A stretch of 64,000 nucleotides of DNA, taken from positions 1 to 64,000 of the forward strand of contig NZ_RZQL01000001.1 of NCBI RefSeq assembly GCF_003997935.1, in the 5' to 3' direction. The position numbers and the translations under genes are program-made. Positions 1 to 8,535 of the stretch are shown here, piece by piece. The notes beneath the pieces are model-generated. The model saw nothing but the letters and a program-made list of their open reading frames with translations. It had not been told where the DNA came from and searched no databases. The DNA comes from Mesorhizobium sp. M7A.F.Ca.US.006.01.1.1. Lineage in GTDB: Bacteria; Pseudomonadota; Alphaproteobacteria; Rhizobiales; Rhizobiaceae. Numbering within the stretch: the stretch's first letter is position 1; every line of letters begins with the position of its first letter.

Positions 1-1
1 T

Positions 2-967
2 CTCAGCACCATGGGCAAGATGGACATCAAGGGGCCGGACGCCGAGGCGCTGGTCAACCATGTCATCGTCAATGATGCCGCTGCCATGAAACCGGGCCAG
101 GTCCGCTATTCCACCGTCTGCCGCGAGGATGGCGGCATCATGGACGACCTCACCGTGTTCCGGTTGGCGGCCGAGCACTTCATGCTGGTGACCGGCTCGG
201 TCAACCGCCTGAAGATGCTGCCCTGGCTGCAGCATCACGCGCAGGGTCGCAAGGCCTATGTCACCGACATCACGGCGGCCATCGCCTTCCCGACCATCCA
301 GGGTCCGCGCTCGCGCGAACTGCTGAAAGCGTTGATCGCGGATGCCGATCTGGATGGACTGAAGCGCTGGTCGTTCACGTCGGGCCATATCAACGGCACG
401 CGGGTGCTGATCTCGCGCACCGGCGTCACCGGCGAACTCGGCTTCGAGCTGTTCGTGCCGGCCGACCAGGCGGCTTCGGTCTGGGAGGCGCTGATGCGGA
501 CCGGCCGTGACTTCGGCCTGAAACCCTATGGCGTGCTGGCGATGTTCACGCTCGGGCTGGAAAAGGCCTATCCGGCGCATGGCATCGACATGGACGAGAG
601 CCGCACGCCGTTCCATGTCGGCCTCGACCGCTGGATCAAGTTCGACAAGGGCGATTTCGTCGGCCGCGAAGCGCTGCTCAAGGTCCGCGACCAGGGCCTC
701 GACGAGCAATGGGTCGGGCTGATCCTCGACGGCGACAAACCAGCCGCGACCGATGCCAGGGTCCTGGCCGATGGCGAGGACGCCGGGGTGGTCACCTACA
801 GCGACCACGGCTATTCCCTCGGCAAGGTGCTGGCCACCGCGCACCTGCAGCTGCCCTTCACCGCCATCGGCACCGAACTCAGCATCGACATCGACGGCAA
901 GCCGACCCGCGCGGTCGTGGCGCCGATACCGTTCTTCGACCCCGAGGGGATGAGGTTGCGCGGCTAA
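2..967 (+). CDS. GcvT-type aminomethyltransferase family protein (5' truncated)
   Basis: Folate-dependent enzyme of the glycine-cleavage T-protein fold; family members move one-carbon units from an amine substrate to tetrahydrofolate. The frame is open from base 2, and residues before the first ATG (base 11) already read Leu-Ser-Thr-Met-Gly-Lys, the usual N-terminal GcvT stretch. The gene therefore enters from outside the window and ATG 11 is not the true start. The motif TGELGFELF and the C-terminal beta-barrel segment GREALLKVRDQG are typical of the family. The substrate cannot be told: GcvT itself, dimethylglycine or sarcosine demethylating relatives, and DmdA all share this fold. No glycine-cleavage partner is seen downstream. 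Confidence 0.8.
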   Translation, partial: LSTMGKMDIKGPDAEALVNHVIVNDAAAMKPGQVRYSTVCREDGGIMDDLTVFRLAAEHFMLVTGSVNRLKMLPWLQHHAQGRKAYVTDITAAIAFPTIQGPRSRELLKALIADADLDGLKRWSFTSGHINGTRVLISRTGVTGELGFELFVPADQAASVWEALMRTGRDFGLKPYGVLAMFTLGLEKAYPAHGIDMDESRTPFHVGLDRWIKFDKGDFVGREALLKVRDQGLDEQWVGLILDGDKPAATDARVLADGEDAGVVTYSDHGYSLGKVLATAHLQLPFTAIGTELSIDIDGKPTRAVVAPIPFFDPEGMRLRG

Positions 968-1020
968 CTCGGCTTGCGTCAACAACTGCGTGCGTTGGCG
1001 ATTGGCGGAAACGTCCACCG

Positions 1021-1207
1021 CTTCGTCTCCACGGGCGGAGCAAGGAGCGAAGCGACGCAGCGCAGACCCGAGGATCCATGCCGGGACTCCAACGCGTCAC
1101 CACTGTGCAGAATTCTGCTCCGCTGCGTTCCACGGCTAAGGTCACGGAATGGATCCTCGGGTCTCCGCGACGGAGCTTCGCTCCTCCTTCGCCCGTGAAT
1201 GACGAAG
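1021..1207. repeat. 187-bp palindromic dispersed element, copy 1
   Basis: Intergenic element whose ends are a perfect 7-bp inverted repeat (CTTCGTC at 1021-1027, GACGAAG at 1201-1207). Further inward, GGAGCGAAGC and GATCCATGCCG on the left have imperfect inverted counterparts on the right, and a perfect palindrome GCAGAATTCTGC (1107-1118) lies near the centre. A second copy with the same order of blocks lies at 20478-20665. It encodes no convincing protein. It resembles the non-autonomous palindromic elements (RIME/MITE-like) known between genes in rhizobial genomes. With the flanking bases it fills the 291-base gap between the GcvT-type gene and metI. Confidence 0.8.
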
Positions 1208-1258
1208 GCGGGGAGGCCTCCGCCTATCCCGCACGCGGCGGTGCCATCAACCAGTCTT

Positions 1259-1921
1259 TCACCCCCGTCTATCCAGCCTCGCCACCAGCCTGTCCCCCAC
1301 CCACTGGATGCCGCAGACCAGGATGATCAGCACGATGACCACGGCGATCATCACCGACGTCTCGAAGCGCTGATAACCATAGCGGATGGCGAGGTCGCCG
1401 AGGCCGCCGGCACCGATGGCGCCGGCCATGGCTGACGCACCGATCAGCGTCACCAGCGTCACCGTGAAGCCGGCGACGATGCCGGGCAGGGCTTCAGGCA
1501 CCAGCACCTCGCGGATGATCGTCCAGCGGTTGCCGCCCATGGCGCGCGCCGCCTCGATCAACCCGCGGTCGACTTCGCGCAGCGACACTTCGGCGATGCG
1601 CGCGTAATAGGGCGTGGCGGCGATCGACAGCGGCACGATGGCTGCCCATGTGCCGATCGAGGTGCCGACGATCAGCCGCGTCACCGGGATCAGTGCCACC
1701 AGAAGGATGATGAAGGGCACCGAGCGGAAACCGTTGATGACGGCGCCGAGCGCCCGGTTCACCCACAGGCTTTCGGCAATGCCGCCGCGTTCGGTAGCAA
1801 TCAGGGCCAGGCCGAGCGGCAGGCCGAAAACCAGCGAGATGAGGCCGGAGGCGGCCGTCATCAGCACCGTCTCCCAGATCGAACGCAGCAGAAGTTCAAA
1901 CAGGATTGGCGACATGGCCAA
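1259..1921 (-). CDS. metI: D-methionine ABC transporter permease MetI
   Basis: Inner-membrane permease of the MetNIQ methionine importer, 220 residues, the usual length. The protein is strongly hydrophobic with about five membrane spans, and carries the EAA loop (EAARAMGG, around residue 125) that docks with the MetN ATPase. It is last in the minus-strand order metQ-metN-metI, and its start overlaps the 3' end of metN by 26 bases, indicating translational coupling. The family assignment rests on sequence style plus the intact MetN and MetQ partners; whether it prefers L-methionine, D-methionine or a derivative cannot be read. Confidence 0.92.
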   Translation of the reverse strand: MAMSPILFELLLRSIWETVLMTAASGLISLVFGLPLGLALIATERGGIAESLWVNRALGAVINGFRSVPFIILLVALIPVTRLIVGTSIGTWAAIVPLSIAATPYYARIAEVSLREVDRGLIEAARAMGGNRWTIIREVLVPEALPGIVAGFTVTLVTLIGASAMAGAIGAGGLGDLAIRYGYQRFETSVMIAVVIVLIILVCGIQWVGDRLVARLDRRG

Positions 1922-2993
1922 GCACCTCCACCCGCGCCTGGCGGGCCTTCAGGAATGTGATGATGTCAGCGAGATGATTTGCATCGCTGCCGGGAACCGA
2001 AAGGAACAGCGTGCCGACCGGCTGCTGCTGGATATGGTCGATGCCGCCATGGACGAGGCGGAAGGCGCCTGGAACAGCCGTGGCAAGGTCGGACAGCAAT
2101 GGCCCGCTTGCCGCTTCGCCGGCCACATCCACGCGCAGGATCGTCTCCGCGCCGGCCGCCGGCAGCAGCCGGGCCGCCAACTCGGCCGGCAGTTGCGGCC
2201 GGATGGCGCCGAGCAGGCTTTTGGTGATGTCCGAGCGCGGGTCGGCAAACACCGACCAGACCGGCCCTTGCTCGACGATGCGTCCGGCGTCGATCACCGC
2301 AACCCGGTCGGCGATCGAACGGATCACCTCCATCTCATGGGTGATCAAAAGGATGGTCAGGCCAAACTGCCGGTTGATGTCCTTGAGAAGGGCGAGGATG
2401 GAGCGCGTTGTTTCCGGATCGAGCGCCGAGGTGGCTTCGTCCGACAAGAGCAGCGCCGGGCGTGCTGCCAGCGCCCGGGCGATGCCGACACGCTGCTTCT
2501 GGCCGCCCGACAGCGACGCCGGATAGGCTTTTGCCTTCTCCGACAGGCCGACGAGGTCGAGCAGTTCGGCGGCGCGCTTCAGTCGCTCGGCCTTCGGGCG
2601 GCCTTCGATCTTGAGCGGCAGCGCCACATTGTCTTCGACGGTCTTGGCCGACAGCAGGTTGAAATGCTGGAAGATCATGCCGATGCGCCGCCGCAGCGGC
2701 TGCAGCTCGCGCTCGCCGAGCCGGCTGATCTCGCGGCCCTCGATGAACACCTCGCCGGAGTCAGGCCGTTCCAGCCCGTTCAGGCAGCGGATCAGCGTTG
2801 ATTTGCCGGCGCCGCTGCGGCCGATGATGCCGAGGATCTCGCCCTTGCGCACCATCAGCGACACGCCGTCGAGCGCCGCCGTCACACCGAAGCGGCGCTT
2901 CAGGTCGACGAGGCGCACGACGTCCTGGCATGTGTCGGGCCGGGCCTGGGTCGGATCGGCGGTGTCCCCGGATGCCGTGATATGCTGGTTCAT
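1896..2993 (-). CDS. metN: Methionine ABC transporter ATP-binding protein MetN
   Basis: Cytoplasmic ATPase that powers methionine import. Visible motifs: Walker A GRSGAGKS (residues 58-65), signature LSGGQKQ, and Walker B LLLSDEATSALD. About 100 residues after the nucleotide-binding domain form the NIL-type regulatory domain that senses intracellular methionine in MetN proteins. The 365-residue length includes a slightly extended N-terminus before the core begins near residue 26. The ATG at 2993 follows AGGA at suitable spacing. It lies 91 bases downstream of metQ, with a stem-loop between them. Confidence 0.93.
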   Translation of the reverse strand: MNQHITASGDTADPTQARPDTCQDVVRLVDLKRRFGVTAALDGVSLMVRKGEILGIIGRSGAGKSTLIRCLNGLERPDSGEVFIEGREISRLGERELQPLRRRIGMIFQHFNLLSAKTVEDNVALPLKIEGRPKAERLKRAAELLDLVGLSEKAKAYPASLSGGQKQRVGIARALAARPALLLSDEATSALDPETTRSILALLKDINRQFGLTILLITHEMEVIRSIADRVAVIDAGRIVEQGPVWSVFADPRSDITKSLLGAIRPQLPAELAARLLPAAGAETILRVDVAGEAASGPLLSDLATAVPGAFRLVHGGIDHIQQQPVGTLFLSVPGSDANHLADIITFLKARQARVEVLGHVANPV

Positions 2994-3021
2994 GAATGTT
3001 CCTGTTCCCGAAAACGCAATC

Positions 3022-3047
3022 GCGGCCCGCGCCTGAGCGCGGACCGC
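3022..3047 (-). promoter_or_regulatory. Stem-loop between metQ and metN
   Basis: GC-rich inverted repeat: arms of 10 paired bases with one C-A mismatch around a CTGA tetraloop. It sits between the stop of metQ and the start of metN and has no T-run on the coding strand, so it looks less like a terminator than like an intercistronic hairpin. Such structures commonly protect the upstream binding-protein message so that it exceeds that of the membrane components. That role is an inference. Confidence 0.5.
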
Positions 3048-3084
3048 TGTTGCTCTCGAACCGGGCTTCCGGTCGACGATCGGA

Positions 3085-3939
3085 TCAATAGGCGCTGAGG
3101 CCGGTGCCCTTGTAGACCTTGTCGAACTCGGCCTTCACCGCCTCGTTCTGATAGGAGGCGACCAGCGTCTTCACCCAGGCCTCGTTCTCGTTGCCGGTCT
3201 TCACCGCGATGAAGTTGCGATACGGATTGTCGGCGATGGGCTCCTGCGCGATGCGGTTTTCCGGAGACAGGCCGCTTTTCAGCGCCCAGTCGGTGTTGAC
3301 CACGGCCGCGTCGAGATCCTCGACCGAGCGGCCGACGATACCGGCGTCGAGTTCCTTGATCACCACCTTCTTCGCATTCTCGGCGATGTCGGCGGTGGTG
3401 GCGAGAATGCCGGTGCCATCCCTGAGCTTGATCACGCCCTCGTTCTGCAGCACGCGCAGCGCCCGGCCCTCGTTGGATGGGTCGTTGGGCACACCGACGA
3501 CCGCGCCCTCAGGCAGGTCGGCGACCTTCGTATACTTCTTCGAGTAGAGGCCGATCGGCCAGACGCCGGTATAGCCGACGCGCACGATGTGATAGCCTTG
3601 AGTCTTGATCTGGTTGTCGAGATAGGGCTGGTGCTGGAAGGCGTTGGCGTCGATTTCGCCACGCTCCAGCGCCTCGTTGGGCTGGGTGTAGTCGTTGAAC
3701 ACGATGGTCTCGATGGCGAGGCCCTTTTCGGCGGCTTGCGCGACCACGACGCGCCAGACATCCTCGTCCTCGCCGCTGATGATGCCTACCTTGATCGCCT
3801 TCTTGTCTTCAGCGAACGACGCATGAGGCGCCATCAGGCTGCCGATCGCGACGGCTGAGGCGAACAGCAGAGCCAAGCCGCTGCGCCGGTTGACGGTTGA
3901 CCCCGGGGAAGATGGCAAAGTGTTCTTGAAGTCGGACAT
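3085..3939 (-). CDS. metQ: MetQ/NlpA-family methionine-binding periplasmic protein
   Basis: Substrate-binding component of the methionine importer, first gene of the metQ-metN-metI unit. The chosen ATG (3939, MSDFKN) lies nine codons inside a longer frame opening at 3966; GCAGAGA lies just upstream. Residues 19-43 form a Sec signal peptide ending near SFA-ED. No lipobox cysteine is visible, so this looks like a soluble periplasmic binder rather than the lipoprotein of E. coli. NLPA-family features include KVGIISGEDEDVW, FNDYTQPNEAL and DANAFQHQPYL. About 284 residues. Confidence 0.9.
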   Translation of the reverse strand: MSDFKNTLPSSPGSTVNRRSGLALLFASAVAIGSLMAPHASFAEDKKAIKVGIISGEDEDVWRVVVAQAAEKGLAIETIVFNDYTQPNEALERGEIDANAFQHQPYLDNQIKTQGYHIVRVGYTGVWPIGLYSKKYTKVADLPEGAVVGVPNDPSNEGRALRVLQNEGVIKLRDGTGILATTADIAENAKKVVIKELDAGIVGRSVEDLDAAVVNTDWALKSGLSPENRIAQEPIADNPYRNFIAVKTGNENEAWVKTLVASYQNEAVKAEFDKVYKGTGLSAY

Positions 3940-4178
3940 GATTGATCTCTGCGGTTGTGAAGTCATGGCAGCCAGGCGGATTGCCTAGCCCTGGTCACAT
4001 CCTCAGAAATTCTATCTGTCATATCAAAGAACGCGTTTCGCAGTTCTCATCAAAGCCGGGAATATTCTCTCAAAAATCTCAAGAACGTGAGCAAAAGACG
4101 CCACCTGGCCGGCCACAGCTGGTCGCGGTGCGATCTCGCGCGCCTCGGGAGGTCGTCAGATTCTCAGGGCCGCCGGTC

Positions 4179-5666
4179 TCAAAGCGCGATCCAGGCGGTC
4201 TTCAGGTCAACATACTTTTCCAGCGCGTGAAGCGACTTGTCGCGGCCAAAGCCGGACTGCTTGACGCCGCCGAGCGGCACGGTGATATCGGCGCCACCAT
4301 AGGTGTTGACATGGACGACCCCGGCATTGATGGCACGCACCATGCGATGCGCGGTGGAAATGTTGGCGGTCCACACCGCCGAGGCAAGGCCGTAGACGGT
4401 CGAATTGGCAAGCCGCACCGCTTCTTCCTCAGTGTCGAAGCGCATGACGCTGAGCACCGGCCCGAACACTTCTTCGCGGGCCAGCTGCATCTCCTGCGTC
4501 ACGTTCTCGAAGATCGTCGGCGCCATGTAGCTGCCGCCGGTCTCGGTCAGAATCTGTTCGCCGCCGGTGACCAGCCGGGCGCCTTCTTCGGTGGCCCTGG
4601 CGACGAAACCGAGATTCTTGTCGAGCTGTTCGGCACTCGACACCGCGCCGACATCACTGGTCAGATCGAGCGGATCGCCGACCTTGAGCCGTGTGGTAGC
4701 AGCGAGAAGCGCGTCCATGAAGCGGTCATAGACCGACGACTGGACGAGAAGGCGCGAGCCGGCGACGCACACCTGGCCGGAATTGCGAAAGATGCCATTG
4801 GCCGAGACGACCGCCGCCCGTTTCAGGTCGGGGGCATCGGCAAAGACGATGTTCGGCGACTTGCCGCCGAGTTCGAGGAAGACGCGCTTCAGATTGGAGC
4901 GAGCGGAATATTCGAGCAGCCGCCTGCCGACCGGGCCGGAACCGGTGAAGGCGATGGCATCGACATCCATATGCAGGCCGAGCGCCTCGCCGGTAACCGA
5001 ACCACGGCCGGTGACGACATTGAGCACACCGGCGGGAAGTCCGGCCTCGCTTGCCAGTTCGGCCAGCCGCAGCAGCGTCAGCGAAGCGATTTCCGGCGGC
5101 TTGACCACCACGCAATTGCCGGCGGCCAGTGCTGGCGCGATCTTCCAGGCGCCGATCATCAGCGGGAAATTCCACGGCACGATGACGCCGACGACGCCGA
5201 GCGGCTCCTTGTGGATCAGCCCGAGCACATTGTCGGCCGTCGGCGCGATCTCGCCATAGACCTTGTCAATGGCCTCGGCGTAGTAGCGGATGGTGCCTGC
5301 CGCCGAGAGCGGTTCGGCCTTGTAGGCCATGCCGATCTCGGTGCCATTGTCGCGCACGCCGAGCACGGCGAGCTCGTCGGCATGCTTTTCGACCAGCTCG
5401 GCGAATTTCGTCAGCACCTTCTTGCGAAAGGCCGGCGCTGATCGCGACCATGAGCCCTTCTCGAACGCCTTGCGCGCCGACTTGACGGCGCGGTCGATAT
5501 CGGCGGCGTTGCCGTCGGCGATGCTGGCGAAAGGCCGGCCATCGATCGGCGACGTCACCGGCAGGCTCGCGCCGCTTGTTGCCTCGACCTGCACGCCATC
5601 GATGAACAGGCCCCGTGCGCCGATCTCCGTCTTGCGCAGCGTGTCGATGGCATTCTGACTGATCAT
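4179..5666 (-). CDS. NAD(P)-dependent aldehyde dehydrogenase
   Basis: Oxidises an aldehyde to the carboxylic acid; 495 residues, standard ALDH length. Catalytic residues visible: Asn166 (PWNFP), Glu265 (LELGGKS) and Cys300 (SGQVCVAGS). The ATG at 5666 shares four bases (ATGA) with the stop of the upstream P450 gene, so the two are translationally coupled; an upstream extension of the frame to 5798 lies inside the P450 gene and is discarded. It could oxidise an aldehyde made by the P450 or by the transaminases/phospho-lyase across the IclR gene. The precise substrate is not recognisable. Confidence 0.88.
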   Translation of the reverse strand: MISQNAIDTLRKTEIGARGLFIDGVQVEATSGASLPVTSPIDGRPFASIADGNAADIDRAVKSARKAFEKGSWSRSAPAFRKKVLTKFAELVEKHADELAVLGVRDNGTEIGMAYKAEPLSAAGTIRYYAEAIDKVYGEIAPTADNVLGLIHKEPLGVVGVIVPWNFPLMIGAWKIAPALAAGNCVVVKPPEIASLTLLRLAELASEAGLPAGVLNVVTGRGSVTGEALGLHMDVDAIAFTGSGPVGRRLLEYSARSNLKRVFLELGGKSPNIVFADAPDLKRAAVVSANGIFRNSGQVCVAGSRLLVQSSVYDRFMDALLAATTRLKVGDPLDLTSDVGAVSSAEQLDKNLGFVARATEEGARLVTGGEQILTETGGSYMAPTIFENVTQEMQLAREEVFGPVLSVMRFDTEEEAVRLANSTVYGLASAVWTANISTAHRMVRAINAGVVHVNTYGGADITVPLGGVKQSGFGRDKSLHALEKYVDLKTAWIAL

Positions 5667-6865
5667 GGGTGACGGACTCCAAGGGAAACATGCAATGTGG
5701 TTGGCGCGCGGAATTCCCAGCCGCGAAACACCGATTCCTTGCCGTGCACAAGGCTGAGATCGGGGAACCGCTGGAGCAGCAGTTTTACCGCAAGGCACAT
5801 CTGCTCACGCGCGAAGAACCGGCCCGAGCAGAAATGATGGCCGAAGCCGAAGGCGGCATGATTGCCTTCGTCGCGGTTGATGTCGAAGCGGTCGGGATCG
5901 GCAAAGCGGCTCTCGTCGCGGCTTGCCGAGGAGACGAGTGCGGCGACGGCGGCACCGGCTGGAATCGTCACGCCGCCAAGCTCGACCGCCCGTGTCGTCT
6001 GCCGCGTCTGCGTGCCGATCGGCGCCACCCAGCGCAGGCCCTCGTCGACCGCTTTGGGCACGAAGGTCTCGGGATCGGCGAGCACCTGCCGCAGTTGCTC
6101 GGGGTGGGCCAGCAGGCCGGCGAGGATCGAGCCGGCGCCATGTCCGGGCTCCTGCATGCCGCCGAGCAGGATGACCTTGATGCTCGGCATCAAAAAATCG
6201 ATTGGCCGCGTCGTGCCCTCCGGCATGCCGTCATGCAGCATATGCGACAGCGCCGAGTCATCTGGCTGGCGCGCAAGCCTTTCCAGCGTCGGCAGGATGG
6301 CGTCGCCAACCTCGGCACTGATTGCGTCGGCGATCTCCTGCCGCTTCGGGTCGTTCTCGAAATTGATGGCGCCCTGGGCAAGGCCGTAGAACCAGCGGCG
6401 CAGCGTCGGCATCTCGATGTCGGCAAGACCGAGCGAGCGCGCCAGGCTGAGCGTCGACACCGGCTCGAAATAATCGGCCATCAGCTCGGCGGAGCCCTGG
6501 TTGGCGATCCGGTCGAGAAAAGGTTCGGCAATCGACCGCACGAGGTCGCCGGCATAGGCGGCGACGGTGCGCGGCCGGTATTTCGGGTCGACGCCTTGGC
6601 GCAGTTGCTTGTGCGTCTCGCCATCGGTGGTCAGGATGGTGGGCTTGCCGAAGGACCGCTCGACCGGCGACGAGCCGACGACGGCGGAGAAGATGTCGGG
6701 CGACTTGGCGACGCTCTCGACATCTTTCCAGCGGGTGACGAACCACAGATTGACCGCCGGCACGAAGACAACCGGCGCACTGCGCCTGAGCTCTGCGTAG
6801 ATCGGGTAGGGATCGGCTTCCAATGCCTCGACGGTGATATTTTCGGCAAAGCTCAAACCCGCCAC
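5663..6865 (-). CDS. Cytochrome P450
   Basis: Soluble bacterial haem monooxygenase, 400 residues from the GTG at 6865. The haem-binding loop FGFGHHFCSG carries the thiolate ligand Cys346, and the K-helix EGLR (275-278) is present. The I-helix reads GGMQEPGHG (235-243), with Pro where most P450s have the proton-delivering Thr after the acidic residue. The longer frame begins with TTG at 6916 inside a perfect intergenic palindrome and is unlikely; TTG 6856 with AGGGAG upstream is another option. No ferredoxin or reductase gene is adjacent. It lies between an amino-acid permease and a coupled ALDH, suggesting oxidation of an imported amine or amino acid; the substrate is unknown. Confidence 0.87.
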   Translation of the reverse strand: MAGLSFAENITVEALEADPYPIYAELRRSAPVVFVPAVNLWFVTRWKDVESVAKSPDIFSAVVGSSPVERSFGKPTILTTDGETHKQLRQGVDPKYRPRTVAAYAGDLVRSIAEPFLDRIANQGSAELMADYFEPVSTLSLARSLGLADIEMPTLRRWFYGLAQGAINFENDPKRQEIADAISAEVGDAILPTLERLARQPDDSALSHMLHDGMPEGTTRPIDFLMPSIKVILLGGMQEPGHGAGSILAGLLAHPEQLRQVLADPETFVPKAVDEGLRWVAPIGTQTRQTTRAVELGGVTIPAGAAVAALVSSASRDESRFADPDRFDINRDEGNHAAFGFGHHFCSGRFFAREQMCLAVKLLLQRFPDLSLVHGKESVFRGWEFRAPTTLHVSLGVRHP

Positions 6866-6877
6866 TCCCTTTGTAGT

Positions 6878-6904
6878 AAGGGGCGGCGTGGCACGCCGCC
6901 CCTT
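6878..6904. promoter_or_regulatory. Perfect 13-bp inverted repeat between permease and P450
   Basis: AAGGGGCGGCGTG is followed after one base by its exact reverse complement. A T-rich stretch (TGCTCTTTT) follows on the plus strand, but the flanking genes are both on the minus strand. It may act as a partial terminator or message-end hairpin for the permease transcript. It also argues against the TTG start at 6916 for the P450. Confidence 0.5.
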
Positions 6905-6912
6905 TGCTCTTT

Positions 6913-8361
6913 TCAATCTTTCAGCGGCTGGCCGAGGTTTTTGAAGGCTATGGGATCACGGCTCTTCAGCGCGCTGGCCAGCAGCAGTCCGACGATCGCG
7001 GCGATCAGCACCAGCCCCGGCAGGAGCACGCCAAGGAAACCGCCGGCTCCCGACAGGCTGCCGAAATTGATGACGATCAAATAGATGATGATGACGAAGG
7101 CGATGAAGGTCAGCCCTGGCAGGATGGTGGTCTTCAGCGCATTCTCGTGGGCCGCCGGGTTGGCTCGGAAGAACATCACCACGGCGAGCGAGGCCACCGC
7201 CATCATGACGATGACGCCGAGCGTCGCGACATTGGTCAGCCACGAAAACAGCGCCAGCACCGGATCGAGGCCGAGCACGGCGAACAGCCCGACGACGACC
7301 GCGGCGAGCACGCTCTGGATGACGGAAGCGACATGCGGGCTCTGATGCACCGAATGCGTCACGCCGATCGTCTGCGGCAACAGCTTCTCGCGGCCCGAGA
7401 CATAGATGTAGCGGGCAACCGCGTTGTGGAACGCCAGCACGCCGGCAAACAGGCTCGACACGAACAGGATGCTCATCGCCTGCGACAGCATCGTGCCGGC
7501 GTAGCGGTCGGACAGGCCGAACAGGAAGTTCGTCGGATCCTGCAGCCCCTGCAGTGTCGGCAGCAGCTTATCGACACCGGCGCCGACCGCCATCAGCCAT
7601 GCCGTGAGCATGTAGAAGACGCCGATCAGTACGACCGAGAAATAGGTGGCGCGCGGAATGGTGACCTTTGGATCGCGGGCTTCCTCGGCATAGATCGTCG
7701 TCGCCTCGAAACCGATGAAAGCGGCGAAGCAGAACAGGATGGCGATGGCCGGCGAGCCGCTGACGATCTGGCTCCAGCTGAACGGCGCCGCCGACAGGCC
7801 GCTATCGCCGCCGGTCTTGAGGATGGCGATGTCGAGGACCAGCACTACAAGATATTCGCACAGCACCAGCACCGTCAGGATCTTGGCCGACAGATCGACC
7901 TGTCGGTAGCCGAGCACGGCGACCAGCGCGATGGCGATAAAACTCCACACCCACCAGGGCAGGTTGATGCCCCAGCCGGCGAACAGGCCTGATGTCGCGG
8001 CACCGAGCAAGCCCATGACCCCGATCTGCATGGCATTGTAGGACAGGATGGCGATCAGCGCCGTGGCGCCGCCGGCCATGCTGCCGAGGCCGCGCGCCGC
8101 ATAGGCATAGAAGGCGCCGGCATTGCCGACATGGCGTGACATGGCGACATAGCCGACCGCGAACAAAAGCAGCAACACCGTCACGATCAGATAAGTGCCG
8201 GCAAAGCCGGCGCCATTGCCCATCAGCATGCCGAGCGGCGTGCCGCCTGCGACTGCCGTCAGTGGGGCGGCCGCAGAGATCACCATGAAGGTGATGGCGC
8301 CGACGCCAAGACTGTTCTTGCGCAGCCTGTTGGCCGGCGCCTGTTCTGCAACTGCTGTCAT
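6913..8361 (-). CDS. APC-superfamily amino acid/amine permease
   Basis: Secondary transporter of the amino acid-polyamine-organocation superfamily, 482 residues, about 12 hydrophobic spans. The N-terminal segment SLGVGAITFMVISAAAPLTAVAGG is the typical APC first helix with its unwound substrate-binding region. The ATG at 8361 is chosen because AGGAGGG precedes it at ideal spacing; the longer frame from 8490 runs through the IclR promoter region. It is the first gene leftward from the divergent IclR gene and precedes the P450 and ALDH, so it probably imports their substrate. Which amino acid or amine is carried cannot be read. Confidence 0.88.
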   Translation of the reverse strand: MTAVAEQAPANRLRKNSLGVGAITFMVISAAAPLTAVAGGTPLGMLMGNGAGFAGTYLIVTVLLLLFAVGYVAMSRHVGNAGAFYAYAARGLGSMAGGATALIAILSYNAMQIGVMGLLGAATSGLFAGWGINLPWWVWSFIAIALVAVLGYRQVDLSAKILTVLVLCEYLVVLVLDIAILKTGGDSGLSAAPFSWSQIVSGSPAIAILFCFAAFIGFEATTIYAEEARDPKVTIPRATYFSVVLIGVFYMLTAWLMAVGAGVDKLLPTLQGLQDPTNFLFGLSDRYAGTMLSQAMSILFVSSLFAGVLAFHNAVARYIYVSGREKLLPQTIGVTHSVHQSPHVASVIQSVLAAVVVGLFAVLGLDPVLALFSWLTNVATLGVIVMMAVASLAVVMFFRANPAAHENALKTTILPGLTFIAFVIIIYLIVINFGSLSGAGGFLGVLLPGLVLIAAIVGLLLASALKSRDPIAFKNLGQPLKD

Positions 8362-8429
8362 TGATCCCTCCTGTTTGCGAACCCTTGAGCTCGCCGGCCG
8401 AATGGCCTGTCCCATGCACTCTGGTGGTT

Positions 8430-8446
8430 GGTTCATTATTTGAACC
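8430..8446. promoter_or_regulatory. Candidate IclR operator in the divergent promoter region
   Basis: Perfect inverted repeat GGTTCA-TTATT-TGAACC in the 174-base gap between the permease (leftward) and the IclR regulator (rightward). The AT-rich block overlaps a direct repeat (TTATTTGAA, TTATTTTGAA). IclR proteins bind short palindromes of this kind in the promoter they control, and the location between divergent genes fits. Binding itself is inferred. Confidence 0.55.
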
Positions 8447-8535
8447 GTTATTTTGAATATAGACTTGCAAACAATACCGATGCCTGTCAAGTTAATTCAC
8501 ATGTTAAATGATTGTCCCGAACCGGGAGGCAAAAT

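Noticed and set aside
3940-4178. SAM-type riboswitch upstream of metQ
   Set aside because: Looked for SAM-II-like blocks on the minus strand; none of the expected conserved segments could be matched.
3942-5441. 499-residue plus-strand open frame
   Set aside because: Antisense to the aldehyde dehydrogenase, which has all catalytic residues.
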